From contig NZ_LGRV01000003.1 of assembly GCF_001278945.1 (NCBI RefSeq), positions 992,001-1,056,000 on the forward strand: a DNA stretch of 64,000 bases. Direction: 5' to 3'. Below are positions 17,244 to 26,227 of the stretch, piece after piece. Source of the stretch: Lysinibacillus contaminans (GTDB taxonomy: Bacteria; Bacillota; Bacilli; Bacillales_A; Planococcaceae). The notes beneath the pieces were generated by a model. The model did not search any database, had not been told where the DNA came from, and worked only from the letters and a program-made list of their open reading frames with translations. The position numbers were made by a program, and so were the translations under genes. The stretch's first letter is position 1, and each line of letters opens with the position of its first letter.

Positions 17244-18740
17244 ATGCAAAATGTTGTTTTAGGTATTGATTTAGGTACAAGTTCAGTGAAAATTGTGATG
17301 CTAAATAAGCAAGGTGAGCTAGTTGGCCAGTGCACACAATCATATCCATTAATTGAGGTGAAAGATAATTTTGTTGAGCAAGATCCAGGTGTATGGGTTG
17401 AACAAACCATAAGAGGTATAGAAATGCTTTTACAACAAGTGACTGACGTAATCGTAGAGGGTATTTCATTTTCAGGACAAATGCATGGGCTCGTTATGTT
17501 ATCAGAGCAATTACAACCTTTGCGGAACGCTATTTTATGGAATGATACACGGACAACAAGCCAATGTCGATTAATTAAAGATACACTAGGAGAAAAATTA
17601 TATAGCATTACAAAAAATGATGCACTCGAAGGCTTCACATTACCAAAATTATTATGGGTAAAAGAACATGAACCTAACATTTATGAGCAGTTGCATATGT
17701 TTGTTTTACCAAAAGATTATCTGCGATTTAAACTTACAGGGGAGCTGTGTATAGAGCCTTCTGATGCAGCAGGGACATTATTATTTGATATGGACAATCA
17801 ATCATGGAGTAAAGAGATTTGTGCTAGTTTTAATATTCCACAAACGGTATGTCCACCCCTAGTAACATCCGACCAGTTAGTTGGATATTTATTGCCGAAA
17901 TATAAGGAACTTTTCTCGCAAAATAGTGAAATCTCAGTTTATGCAGGTGGAGCAGATAATGCATGTGGTGCACTAGGGGCAGGGATTGTGAACCCTAGAA
18001 GTGCTTTAGTTAGTATAGGTACATCAGGGGTTGTCTTAACACCGAGCGATACTGCACGATATGTAGGGAACTTTATTCATTCTTTCTCCTATTTAGAAAA
18101 ATTTTCGAATTATATAATGGGGGTGACACTTGCGGCAGGTGAAAGCTTAAGATGGTATAAATCTACTTTTGCGCCAAATCTAGATTTTGATAATTTACTC
18201 CATGAAATAGAGGGAATACCTATAGGATCAAATGGTCTATTATATACACCCTATTTGTTTGGTGAACGTACACCATATGGAGATGCTAATATCCGAGCAA
18301 GCTTTATTGGAATTAAAAATACACATCACCGATCGCATTTTACAAGAGCAATTGTGGAAGGAATTACTTTTTCACTAAAGCAATGTTTTGATTTATTAAA
18401 AGAACAAAATAATCAAATTGAACAAATTGTTTGTATAGGTGGTGCAGTCAAAAATGAAATTTGGTTACAAATAGTTGCAGATATTTTCGGTATGCCTGTA
18501 TCAAAGTTAACGAATGAACAAGGTCCAGCGTTAGGTGCAGCGATGATAGCTGGTATAGGAGTAGGGTGGTTTGAATCCTATGAACAGGCCGTGTCTATAT
18601 GTGTAGAAACTTCAAGGACTTTATTACCAAATATGAATAATCATCAACAATACACAAAGTATTTTGAGTGTTATAAATTAATCTATTCAGAGACGGTGTC
18701 TATTAATGACATGCTAAAAAATATAGTAAATGAAGTTTAA
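17244..18740 (+). CDS. xylB: Xylulokinase (FGGY family)
   Basis: The product of about 498 residues is a pentulose kinase close to XylB: LGIDLGTSSVKIVMLN phosphate loop, ISFSGQMHGLVML, AILWNDTRT, GFTLPKLLWVKEHEP, DYLRFKLTG, SDAAGTLLFD, GGADNACGALGAG with the catalytic Asp, and IGGAVKNEIWLQI. It makes D-xylulose 5-phosphate, or an analogue, from the ketose. It starts at the ATG at 17244, seven bases after GAGGTG. It sits after the transporter genes and before a ribokinase stump. Its presence beside a second FGGY kinase argues for two different phosphorylation steps. Confidence 0.88.
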   Translation: MQNVVLGIDLGTSSVKIVMLNKQGELVGQCTQSYPLIEVKDNFVEQDPGVWVEQTIRGIEMLLQQVTDVIVEGISFSGQMHGLVMLSEQLQPLRNAILWNDTRTTSQCRLIKDTLGEKLYSITKNDALEGFTLPKLLWVKEHEPNIYEQLHMFVLPKDYLRFKLTGELCIEPSDAAGTLLFDMDNQSWSKEICASFNIPQTVCPPLVTSDQLVGYLLPKYKELFSQNSEISVYAGGADNACGALGAGIVNPRSALVSIGTSGVVLTPSDTARYVGNFIHSFSYLEKFSNYIMGVTLAAGESLRWYKSTFAPNLDFDNLLHEIEGIPIGSNGLLYTPYLFGERTPYGDANIRASFIGIKNTHHRSHFTRAIVEGITFSLKQCFDLLKEQNNQIEQIVCIGGAVKNEIWLQIVADIFGMPVSKLTNEQGPALGAAMIAGIGVGWFESYEQAVSICVETSRTLLPNMNNHQQYTKYFECYKLIYSETVSINDMLKNIVNEV

Positions 18741-19070
18741 ATGTTGAAAAAGGTTAAAGCGGTGGCGAAAATTGAATTAGTCTGAAGTGTTAATATCGAC
18801 TTAGTTCCTTATATTGTAAAAACAGGTGAAACAATTTACAGTACGGATTTTATGATACATTTTGGAGGGAAAGATGCTAATCAAACGACAACTCTCAGTA
18901 GTTTTGGGGAAGATAATTATGGCATTCAGTCAATACAAAATTTGCAAAAAGTAGGGGTAGCGCACTGCCCTAATAACATGAGACAAATAAAAAATCTTTC
19001 ATTGAATAACGAGTATTCTCTATTTATTAAACCGAGCAAATATTATAGTTACATTATAAATAGATACTTA
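18741..19070 (+). pseudogene. Truncated ribokinase relic
   Basis: A frame running on from the xylulokinase gene reads KIELV, then an in-frame TGA, then SVNIDLVPYIVKTGETIYST and HFGGKDANQT. This is the N-terminus of a PfkB-family ribokinase (VGSINMDLV..PKPGET...GGKGANQ). The TGA at 18783 replaces a Gly codon (GGA to TGA), and the Gly before Ala in the GGKGANQ motif is Asp. After LQKVGV the similarity ends, so about three quarters of the gene is lost. It may have started at the GTG at 18762. The relic suggests that the locus once handled ribose or a related sugar. Confidence 0.7.
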
Positions 19071-19089
19071 TAAGAGGAGTGGATTTACG

Positions 19090-19632
19090 ATGAAAGAAAT
19101 AATAGAAAAGGTTCATTCCATTATTGATTGCTTTAATATCGGCTATTATCATACAGTAGGAAACTATTCAAAAAATAATTTTGATACCTTCTATCAATAC
19201 TTTAACGCTCCCGATAAAGAATTACGTAAGCATTCATTTTTCTTATTTATGTATTTACTCGGAAATCTAAATGCTGGACATACAGGGGTATTAAGTAGTC
19301 GAAAACAATATACAAAAGACCAAGAAAATCCAAACACCTTCTATGATTTTGAATGCTATGTGGAAGCATTTTTACTTCACCACCAACAATTACAAGAAGT
19401 GTTTCCTAATATTTTTCATCACACAGTTTACTTCTTGAGCAATAACGAAGAAGTAATTGGGAAAAAATATGAATATTATTATAGAGATATTCCTAAAGAT
19501 TTACTTTATAAATTGCGTCATAAAATTTTGGAATCTAACGAGCACATGAAAGATATGAAACAACTACCCGAAATGAAGTACCTTTTACATGAGATGGATA
19601 TAGAACCATTTTTTAAAAATGATTTTCTCTAA
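19090..19632 (+). CDS. Hypothetical protein, 180 residues
   Basis: The product is soluble, rich in His, Tyr and Phe, and predicted mainly helical. It has several His-containing stretches (YYHTVGNY, AFLLHHQQLQ, NIFHHTVYFL) but no recognisable catalytic motif, signal peptide or membrane helix. The ATG follows AAGAGGAGTGGATTTACG. It lies between the ribokinase relic and a small membrane-protein gene. I recognise no family; an immunity-type or stress protein is possible but unsupported. Confidence 0.5.
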   Translation: MKEIIEKVHSIIDCFNIGYYHTVGNYSKNNFDTFYQYFNAPDKELRKHSFFLFMYLLGNLNAGHTGVLSSRKQYTKDQENPNTFYDFECYVEAFLLHHQQLQEVFPNIFHHTVYFLSNNEEVIGKKYEYYYRDIPKDLLYKLRHKILESNEHMKDMKQLPEMKYLLHEMDIEPFFKNDFL

Positions 19633-19800
19633 ATGTTAGTCCGGAATGCATCCAAATCTCGCTTTGTGTGCTTTTTTTCAACAAACAGGCGCAGAATAGT
19701 TGAAAAAGGATTTATCTATTCTCAGGAGAACTTATATATTTATTGAAGTAGGAACAGAAGAGTTAATGAAAAAATATTATTAATGTGAGGAGATGATTTT

Positions 19801-20007
19801 TTGGTTATTCTATTGGAAAACATATTCCAAGTATCAGCAATAATATTACTCCTATGTTCATTCTATTACTATAGACACTTTAAAAAAATTAGGAGAGAAA
19901 GGAAATTAACTTTATTTGAATTTTCGATTTATGTCATAACTCAAGTTGCCATTTATCTTTGTGCAGGTAGTTATATGCTTCTGTTTTTGGATAGGAATTT
20001 TGGGTAG
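19801..20007 (+). CDS. Small membrane protein with two TM segments
   Basis: The 68-residue product has two hydrophobic helices (about residues 4-24 and 42-64) joined by a strongly basic loop, RHFKKIRRERK. It starts with TTG behind a GAGGAGATGATTT site, and a hairpin follows the stop. No family is recognised. Such two-helix proteins are frequent in accessory regions of Bacillales. Confidence 0.5.
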   Translation: MVILLENIFQVSAIILLLCSFYYYRHFKKIRRERKLTLFEFSIYVITQVAIYLCAGSYMLLFLDRNFG

Positions 20008-20030
20008 GAATTATTAAATAAACCGGTGCA

Positions 20031-20056
20031 AGACCATCATTTCGATGGTCTATTTT
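20031..20056 (+). terminator. Intrinsic terminator
   Basis: AGACCATC/GATGGTCT perfect stem with ATTTC loop followed by ATTTTC, 24 bases after the stop at 20007. Confidence 0.65.
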
Positions 20057-20103
20057 CACGTCCAAAACATCAAGTAGATTTCGGCGACCCATTGTGAAAT
20101 GTT

Positions 20104-20136
20104 ATCAACTAACGGGGGGATAGCTCAATAATGGGC
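20104..20136 (+). repeat. Small palindromic intergenic repeat (TCAACTAACG type)
   Basis: TCAACTAACGGGGG with the partly complementary ATAGCTCAATAATGG. Member of a set of short inverted repeats around ACTAACG scattered between 20.1 and 26.5 kb, with others at 21662, 21852, 22474, 25431 and 26500. Confidence 0.45.
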
Positions 20137-20171
20137 TAGAAAAATTATTGACTTTGCCATATGTGAAAACT

Positions 20172-20879
20172 TTATTCCAATTCATTAGATTTCTGAAATC
20201 TTATTCTATCCTTATTTGTTGGAATCCCATTATTTACTTTTTCCCATATGCCATTTCTAAACAATTCGTATTGTTCAAAAGCGAGAGGCAATCCGTTTGC
20301 GATAGCTATGTCACTACTATCCATAAGTTGAAAATGCAAATGCGGAGCAAAGGAGTTACCTGAATGACCAACTCTACCAATAACTTCACCTTTTTTAACA
20401 CATTGACCAACTGAAACCTGAATTGACCCTGTTTGAAGATGGACCAATCCAGCATATACATTGTCGGCACATTCTATAATGATGTAGTTGCCAGCAACGG
20501 ATTGTATGTCATCTTTCTTCGGGTCAAAATAATGAGCATTTTTATAAGCATTAGACATATCTGAAAGCAATTTTGTTCGTGTTCGTTCTGTATAACCATC
20601 CTCTGCTTGGGCAATGATCCCGTCGCAAGGAGCATATACGTCTTGCCCCCAACAATAATATTCATCTATGGGAACCCCAAAAAGTAGATATTGCGCCAAA
20701 CTAACGCGATAGGCGGGCAAACCCTTTCTTTCCCAATCCACTTGTACAAAGTCATAAGCATATCTTGTTCCAAATTTGTTTGTGCCATGACTCGGAATTT
20801 TTGTCCCTGGCGTGTTAGGAGAGTACCATTCTCCTCTCAAAGGAAACTCTACAATTATCGGCTCACGCGCATCAATCAT
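20172..20879 (-). CDS. M23-family (LytM-like) metallopeptidase domain protein
   Basis: The product of about 235 residues has the M23 zinc peptidase fold, with SHGTNKFGTRYAYDF carrying the first His/Asp and GHSGNSFAPHLHFQL the HxH motif. GDVYAPCDGIIAQAEDGYT-like spacing (here WGQDVYAPCDGII) is also typical. M23 enzymes cut peptide cross-links of peptidoglycan, but this copy lacks a signal peptide or membrane anchor, so it may act in the cytoplasm or be released in another way. The ATG at 20879 follows GGAGGGATATGAG. It lies 65 bases after a tetR-type gene and is probably co-transcribed with it. Confidence 0.8.
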   Translation of the reverse strand: MIDAREPIIVEFPLRGEWYSPNTPGTKIPSHGTNKFGTRYAYDFVQVDWERKGLPAYRVSLAQYLLFGVPIDEYYCWGQDVYAPCDGIIAQAEDGYTERTRTKLLSDMSNAYKNAHYFDPKKDDIQSVAGNYIIIECADNVYAGLVHLQTGSIQVSVGQCVKKGEVIGRVGHSGNSFAPHLHFQLMDSSDIAIANGLPLAFEQYELFRNGIWEKVNNGIPTNKDRIRFQKSNELE

Positions 20880-20944
20880 CTCATATCCCTCCTCCGTCGA
20901 TTCTTTACCTGCATTTTCGTGTTGAACGCACATTCCCTAACCCC

Positions 20945-21580
20945 TTATTTATGGCTTGACGTGTAGAATACTTTTCTCAGTTCATCAAAATATCCATCGA
21001 GCTTTTCAACAATGAGTTCATAGTTCAAAGACTGAGATTCTGAATTTCTAATGTCATCTAACATTTCATTAGTAAATCCAATATTAGACCATAATATAAA
21101 CTGCTTGCACTTTTCTATATCCAGCCCCTTTCTAAACTTAGCTTCATCTATTTCATCAAATAAATTAGGATAACAGCTTGAATGATCTTTGTGTGTTCTA
21201 TTTTCGAGTTCTTCATTAACCTCGTTGGAATTAGTAGTTCGTGAAAGTTTATTAAACTCTAAAATCCAAGGGTACTTTTCCGATAATTTAATTTGCAAAT
21301 GATATGATTGACGCAATCTGTCAAAAATGTCTTTTGCATCATAATTCATCAATTCAAAATATTCCTTTTTAAGTAGGGCAGAGAAGTAATCATACACAAC
21401 AAGAAAAAGCTCCTGCTTGCTACTTACATAGTGGAACATAAGGGCTTTAGAAATTCCGGCTTCTTTTGCGATTACATTTGTTGAAGCGTCATCATATCCC
21501 TTTGATGAAAATTCTTTTAACGCTGCATTTAGAATGGCGTTCCTTCTTTGAGAGTCTAAATCCAATAATTTTGTCAACAT
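20945..21580 (-). CDS. TetR-family transcriptional regulator
   Basis: The 211-residue product starts with a TetR helix-turn-helix: RNAILNAALKEFSSKGYDDA, then VIAKEAGISKALMFHYVSSK at about residues 35-55. A variable ligand-binding domain follows. Two ACCTNNNAGGT palindromes lie just upstream, so autorepression and joint control of the downstream M23 gene are likely. The ligand is unknown. The start follows AAGGAATGACAA on the minus strand. Confidence 0.85.
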   Translation of the reverse strand: MLTKLLDLDSQRRNAILNAALKEFSSKGYDDASTNVIAKEAGISKALMFHYVSSKQELFLVVYDYFSALLKKEYFELMNYDAKDIFDRLRQSYHLQIKLSEKYPWILEFNKLSRTTNSNEVNEELENRTHKDHSSCYPNLFDEIDEAKFRKGLDIEKCKQFILWSNIGFTNEMLDDIRNSESQSLNYELIVEKLDGYFDELRKVFYTSSHK

Positions 21581-21610
21581 TTGTCATTCCTTTATAAGAA
21601 AAGAGGATTA

Positions 21611-21654
21611 ACCTACTAGGTCAATTTCATTATAGGGTTATTTACCTGAAAGGT
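21611..21654. promoter_or_regulatory. Paired TetR operator-like palindromes
   Basis: ACCTACTAGGT (21611-21621) and ACCTGAAAGGT (21644-21654) are two copies of ACCTNNNAGGT, 33 bases apart, immediately upstream of the tetR-type gene. They are the best candidates for its binding sites. Confidence 0.6.
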
Positions 21655-21722
21655 CAACGAGTGTGTTAGTTGAACAAGAATTAAACAATTTTATTATTAA
21701 ATTTTGAGTGCAAACAACTTTA

Positions 21723-21762
21723 AAGAGCCTTATTACAATAAAATGTAGAAAGGCTCTTATAT
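21723..21762. terminator. Orphan intrinsic terminator
   Basis: AAGAGCCTT/AAGGCTCTT stem followed by ATATTTTT. No plus-strand gene lies directly upstream, so it may be the remains of a lost gene. Confidence 0.5.
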
Positions 21763-21941
21763 TTTTATAATAGTTAACTTGTGAAGTTTGTACTTAAACT
21801 AACGAGGCTTTACTTGAAGATCATTGAGTTGCATAAGCATCTCTTTTTTCTTACTGAACTAACGACGTAGTTTAGTTGAACAAGGACTTCAAGGTTTTAA
21901 CATTGAATTACATATGTACATATAAAAAGTGGGGGGAAATA

Positions 21942-22469
21942 ATGAATAAAATTTATATTATATCTGGACCAGCGGGAGTGGGTAAATCAACAACCACAAA
22001 GGGTCTTGCAGAACAGTTTGATCATAGTGCTTATATTGAAGGTGATTTAATAAATCATATGGTTGTTGGCGGGTATCTTCCACCTTGGGAAAGTGAAGAA
22101 TCACTATCGTTAGTTTGGAAAAACATAGCTGATTTAACTATCAATTTTGTACAGGCAAATAAGGATGTAATCATTGATTATGTTGCTTTCCCAGAAGAAG
22201 TAGAAAAATTTTCTCAAAAGATTTATGCTGAGGTAAAAAACGTAGAAATTATATATGTTGTTTTATGGGTTGATAGTGGTGAACTGTTGAGAAGAGATGC
22301 TTTAAGGATTAAAGAACATCAGATGGGAGTAAGATGTTTAGAATTAGTGAATGAATTTGAAATTAAAGGAATAGATAAACGCTTTTTCTATAATACAACC
22401 TACTTACAGCCATCGGATTTAGATGAAGTCATTCTGACTATAAGGGAAAATTCTTCATTCAAATATTGA
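21942..22469 (+). CDS. P-loop kinase-like protein
   Basis: The product of about 175 residues begins MNKIYIISGPAGVGKSTTTK, a textbook Walker A, followed by YIEGDLINHMVVGGYLPPW and VIIDYVAFP, then a lid-like RRDALRIKEHQMG region. This matches small P-loop kinases of the AAA_33/shikimate-kinase-like group, which phosphorylate small molecules such as antibiotics or nucleosides. The substrate cannot be assigned. The ATG at 21942 lies right after GGGGGGAAATA. It is monocistronic, with an ACTAACG palindrome on each side. Confidence 0.7.
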   Translation: MNKIYIISGPAGVGKSTTTKGLAEQFDHSAYIEGDLINHMVVGGYLPPWESEESLSLVWKNIADLTINFVQANKDVIIDYVAFPEEVEKFSQKIYAEVKNVEIIYVVLWVDSGELLRRDALRIKEHQMGVRCLELVNEFEIKGIDKRFFYNTTYLQPSDLDEVILTIRENSSFKY

Positions 22470-22560
22470 TTTATTCTTCAACTAACAGGAGCGTTTGTAG
22501 AATAAGGCACATTGAAATGATCAAACATTTTTATACTAATCTCACACTTCATAAAATACG

Positions 22561-22604
22561 AAAACTCCATTTTGATCAATCTTTTTCAAAATGGAGTTTT
22601 TGTA
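22561..22604. terminator. Bidirectional intrinsic terminator
   Basis: AAAACTCCATTTT/AAAATGGAGTTTT perfect 13-bp stem with T-runs on both strands, between the P-loop kinase gene and the 3' end of helD. Confidence 0.8.
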
Positions 22605-22628
22605 TTTCTTATTTAAATAATGAAAAAA

Positions 22629-24953
22629 TCACATTTCCGGCGCTACGTCGCGTAAAAAGTGGCTCGGTTCACCTACGCTGTAAAGTTGCAAGTGATGCAT
22701 AGCCCGGGTGCAGGCAGTATAAAACAATCTACGTAGGCTTTCATTTCCGTATACTTCCGCTGATGCATCATAAATAATAACAGCGTCGAACTCGATACCT
22801 TTTGCCAAATACGCTGGTATGACGACAATGCCTTGCTCGTATTCAATTGTTCCACTCTTCACGAGCTTAATTTCTTCGATGTCGCTCAAGGACTTGTATG
22901 CAACGTTGCTTTCCGCTGCAGATTTGCATATAATCGCTATTGTGCTATATTGCCTTTTCCGTAAGTCTGCAATTTTGGAAGCTATGGAGCGATGCAATTC
23001 ATCGCGATTGGACAGTTGCGTCAATATAGGCTTCTCGCCATCGCGTTCAAAAGCGATAATCCGTTCGCGGTTAGGTACGAGTCCGCGTGTAAATTCGACG
23101 ATCGGTTTTGTGGATCTGTAGCTGCGTGTCAAGTTGATCGCAGCTGTTTCGTCCGGACCGTATAAGCCAGAAAGTGTGTGAAAATCGACCATTTCGCTGG
23201 CATGGGCGAAAATTGCTTGGTTAAAGTCACCGAGCACGGTCATTCTTGCCGAAGGAAACAAACGTTTCAAAAACTCGAATTGAAACGGAGAATAATCTTG
23301 CGCCTCGTCTACAACTACATGTTTGATCGAGCTGTTTGTCTGAAAGCCCTGAATCAGCTCTTTCATAAGTAAAAAGGGAGTAGCATCTTCGTATAATAGT
23401 TTACCTTCGTTCAGCATTTTCACTGTCAATAGGCAAATGGCTGGCCACTCTTCGGGTGCTTCCCGGTCCATCCACTGTTTGATCAGGATTGGATCGGTAA
23501 AAAACTGCTTGTATATTCCCTTAATGTTGACGAAACGAAACGCCTTTATCTGTTTTCGCAACGGCTTCAATTTCAGGCGAACAATCAAACGAGCTAATTC
23601 TTCAGGTTCGATTTCATAATCATGAATCGACTCACCTTTAAAGCCGCGTTTTTCTGCTAAGTAGGTAAATAGCTTATGGTAAGCCTCATTGCTAAGGAGG
23701 TCGATTTCCTCCTGTACCCATGGCTTAGTCCGTTCGAGTTTCTCTACTTCATCTAATTGCTTAATTAGCCAATCCTTTAATTTTTCAAGTCTGTTATGAA
23801 AGCGGAGAGAGGTGTCGCTGCTATAAAACTTATCTGTGATTTGTTTTGCAGTAACAATTTTATTTCCTCTGAAGCTAATCCCTCTGAATACCATTCCGGA
23901 TGATTCCAGCGACTCCCTGTATGATTTAATCGCTTCAAAAAAGCGGGTGCTAGCCTTGAACCGGATGCTCGCAATCCTTGTTTTGTATAATGGATTATCC
24001 ACTGCAGTCAAAACATATTCCAATTGATTGTAAGGATTTTCAACTTCAAACTCATTTTTCAGCCGATGATCCAAGTATTCCTGGAAAGTGACCTGTTGCA
24101 TATTCTCTTCGCCGAGTTCTGGCAACACATTGGAAACGTAACTATTAAACATCGAATTCGGTGAAAAAAGAATGATTTGATCGGCATTCAGCATATCTCG
24201 ATATTTATAGAGTAAATATGCAATCCGTTGTAGGGCAGCCGATGTCTTACCACTGCCAGCAGCGCCGTGTACAATGAGCATTCGTCCACGATCGTGCCGG
24301 ATGATCTGGTTTTGCTCCTGTTGAATAGTGGCTACTATACTGTGCATATGTTTGTCTGTACCTTTACCAAGTACCTGCTGTAAAATTTCGTCACCAATAG
24401 TGATACTGGTATCGAACATAGATTGGATAATGCCGCCACGGATAAGATATTGCCACTTTTTCTCCAGTATGCCATGGATGGTACCTCCGGGTGTAGTATA
24501 CTTGGCGGGACCAGGTTGGTAGTCGTAGTAAACACTAGAGACAGGAGACCTCCAGTCGTAAATAAGGATATTTTCTCCGCTTGTATCCGTTAGTGTTGAG
24601 GTGCCGATATAGATTCGTTCTGTAGTTGAAATTCCTTCTTCAATGAAATCGATTCGACCAAAATAGGGCACTTCTTGCATTCGTCTTAGCGCAGATAATC
24701 TTTTAGATGCATGTCTATGAGTGCTTTGGCTTACGGACAGAGCTTGAGCCTCTTGTCTCAAGCCGATGATTGTCTCAAGATAATCGTCGAAGGTATCAAG
24801 ATTAACCTTCACTTCATCCCAAAAGTGTTTGCGGATATTCACAACTTCCATCCGACGCTTGGAAGTTTCGGCCTCCAATCTATTGATTTGCTCTGTAATT
24901 GTCTCTTTTACGCTGTTCACTCGTTCTTGCTCCTGGCGAAGTTCCATGTCCAT
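22629..24953 (-). CDS. helD: HelD-like UvrD-type helicase / RNA polymerase recycling factor
   Basis: The product of about 774 residues matches HelD, a superfamily-1 ATPase that removes and recycles stalled RNA polymerase. It has a long N-terminal coiled coil (residues 1-90), the IYDWRSPVSSVYYDY segment, Walker A IVHGAAGSGKTSAALQRIAY, VVDEAQDYSPFQFEFLKRLF, LTRSYRSTKPIVEF and a C-terminal FYTACTRAMHHLQLY. The ATG at 24953 follows AAGGAG; a second ATG two codons later is possible. Length is normal. It is a single-gene unit. Confidence 0.85.
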   Translation of the reverse strand: MDMELRQEQERVNSVKETITEQINRLEAETSKRRMEVVNIRKHFWDEVKVNLDTFDDYLETIIGLRQEAQALSVSQSTHRHASKRLSALRRMQEVPYFGRIDFIEEGISTTERIYIGTSTLTDTSGENILIYDWRSPVSSVYYDYQPGPAKYTTPGGTIHGILEKKWQYLIRGGIIQSMFDTSITIGDEILQQVLGKGTDKHMHSIVATIQQEQNQIIRHDRGRMLIVHGAAGSGKTSAALQRIAYLLYKYRDMLNADQIILFSPNSMFNSYVSNVLPELGEENMQQVTFQEYLDHRLKNEFEVENPYNQLEYVLTAVDNPLYKTRIASIRFKASTRFFEAIKSYRESLESSGMVFRGISFRGNKIVTAKQITDKFYSSDTSLRFHNRLEKLKDWLIKQLDEVEKLERTKPWVQEEIDLLSNEAYHKLFTYLAEKRGFKGESIHDYEIEPEELARLIVRLKLKPLRKQIKAFRFVNIKGIYKQFFTDPILIKQWMDREAPEEWPAICLLTVKMLNEGKLLYEDATPFLLMKELIQGFQTNSSIKHVVVDEAQDYSPFQFEFLKRLFPSARMTVLGDFNQAIFAHASEMVDFHTLSGLYGPDETAAINLTRSYRSTKPIVEFTRGLVPNRERIIAFERDGEKPILTQLSNRDELHRSIASKIADLRKRQYSTIAIICKSAAESNVAYKSLSDIEEIKLVKSGTIEYEQGIVVIPAYLAKGIEFDAVIIYDASAEVYGNESLRRLFYTACTRAMHHLQLYSVGEPSHFLRDVAPEM

Positions 24954-25250
24954 AACACTCCTTTGAAAAATAAACATATGGGTTGACTGAAAAGGATTCT
25001 ATAGTATATAATTAAAATAAGGATAACTATACATAGTTAAAACTATTTTCGGTATAACTATATAAATTTATCACAATTTCTTAGTTTTATCAATGTAATT
25101 ATACGACCTTCGCTAAGATGAAGCATAATTATTGCAAAAGGGAAGAAAAACCCTATTTTATAAAACAAATGACTCATTCTAAATATACGATTATTTAGTG
25201 ATTGCGTCAGAAACCTCGTGTTTATAATTTTAAGGAAACGCCAATATTAT

Positions 25251-25294
25251 AAAGCCCGATTTCTTAAGATTAATGTTAAGAAATTGGGCTTTTT
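25251..25294 (+). terminator. Strong orphan terminator
   Basis: AAAGCCCGATTTCTTAA pairs with TTAAGAAATTGGGCTTT (one G-U) and runs into TTTTTCG, with no gene immediately upstream on the plus strand. Confidence 0.7.
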
Positions 25295-25443
25295 CGTTAC
25301 TCCATTAAAGTGCCTTTTAACGGAATAAAGCTGAGCTTCTATTTAGCTGTTGGTTTTGTTTAACAGAGCCTATCTCTTTTTTGCTAACAATTGAAGCATT
25401 CTTTGTTAGGCGGTTGTGAAGTTATTGGACTTCAACTAACGCT

Positions 25444-25478
25444 TGCGTCTCTACAACAAGTGGAGACGCTTTTTACGA
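25444..25478 (+). terminator. Orphan terminator
   Basis: GCGTCTC/GAGACGC stem followed by TTTTT, just upstream of the GyrI-like gene. Confidence 0.6.
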
Positions 25479-25548
25479 TCGCATCAGCTTAATTTTGAAG
25501 TAGTGCTCAAACATAATGAAAATAATATATAGAAGGGAACAAAAGCTA

Positions 25549-26175
25549 ATGAAATACGAATGGAGAAAACAAGAGAAGAATTTATATATCCCAAAACAAA
25601 AACCTGAACTTGTAACAGTTCCAGAACAGCAGTTTTTTATGATAAAAGGGCAGGGCAATCCGAATGAGGAAGAATTTGCAGAAAAGATTGGTGTTCTTTA
25701 CTCGTTGGCTTATGCGGTCAGAATGATGCCAAAGCAAGGATATACGCCGGACGGTTATTTTGAGTATACAGTATATCCATTAGAAGGTATTTGGGATTTA
25801 ACCGAAGAGGGAAGGCAATTAGATACATTAGATAAAGATGAATTGTTATATACAATCATGATTAGACAGCCGAATTTTGTAACAAAAGAGGTAGTAGAGA
25901 GAGCGTTCAAGCATGTAGAAAAGAAGAAACCACATCCATTCCTAAAGGATGTAACATTCGATACGATTCAAGATGGGTTATCTGTACAAATGCTTCATGT
26001 AGGACCATATGATGATGAGCCTCAAAGTTTTGAATTAATGAATGAATTCGCGAAAAACAACAATCTTGAAAGAGTTGCGATGCTACATAGGGAAATATAT
26101 CTTTCAGATTTTAGAAAAGTTGAACCTGCAAAATTAAAAACTGTTTTGAGATATAAGGTTAAGCCAGTAGAATAG
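25549..26175 (+). CDS. GyrI-like small-molecule-binding domain protein
   Basis: The 208-residue product resembles stand-alone GyrI-like (AraC effector-binding, SOUL-fold) proteins: VPEQQFFMIKGQGNPNEEEF early, YTVYPLEGIWDLTEEG in the middle, and LSVQMLHVGPYDDEPQSFEL followed by LHREIYLSD with the conserved ligand-pocket Glu. Such proteins bind hydrophobic or cationic drugs; some hydrolyse them. The ATG at 25549 follows AGAAGGGAACAAAAGCTA. It stands alone. Confidence 0.8.
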   Translation: MKYEWRKQEKNLYIPKQKPELVTVPEQQFFMIKGQGNPNEEEFAEKIGVLYSLAYAVRMMPKQGYTPDGYFEYTVYPLEGIWDLTEEGRQLDTLDKDELLYTIMIRQPNFVTKEVVERAFKHVEKKKPHPFLKDVTFDTIQDGLSVQMLHVGPYDDEPQSFELMNEFAKNNNLERVAMLHREIYLSDFRKVEPAKLKTVLRYKVKPVE

Positions 26176-26227
26176 CATAAGCTCTTAACACCTAAGGTAT
26201 ATTCATTATTGCTCGATATCGTGAATG

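Larger units (their letters stand above)
25084..25548. other. Gene-free stretch with two orphan terminators and a repeat
   Basis: It holds a long hairpin at 25251-25294, TTTAACAGAGCC at 25359, an ACTAACG-type repeat around 25431, and a GCGTCTC/GAGACGC terminator at 25444-25478. None is attached to a surviving gene, which suggests lost genes or repeat insertion. Confidence 0.4.

Noticed and set aside
7767..18740. Sulfoquinovose (sulfo-transketolase) pathway
   Set aside because: The split transketolase fits, but there is no sulfoquinovosidase, sulfolactaldehyde enzyme or sulfonate exporter, and the two FGGY kinases are unexplained by that pathway.
5387..25370. GGCTCTGTTAAA at 5387 and its inverse TTTAACAGAGCC at 25359 as ends of a 20-kb transposon carrying the sugar locus
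   Set aside because: The match stops after 12 bases, the flanks show no target duplication, and no transposase is present. At most these are unrelated IS-end scars.
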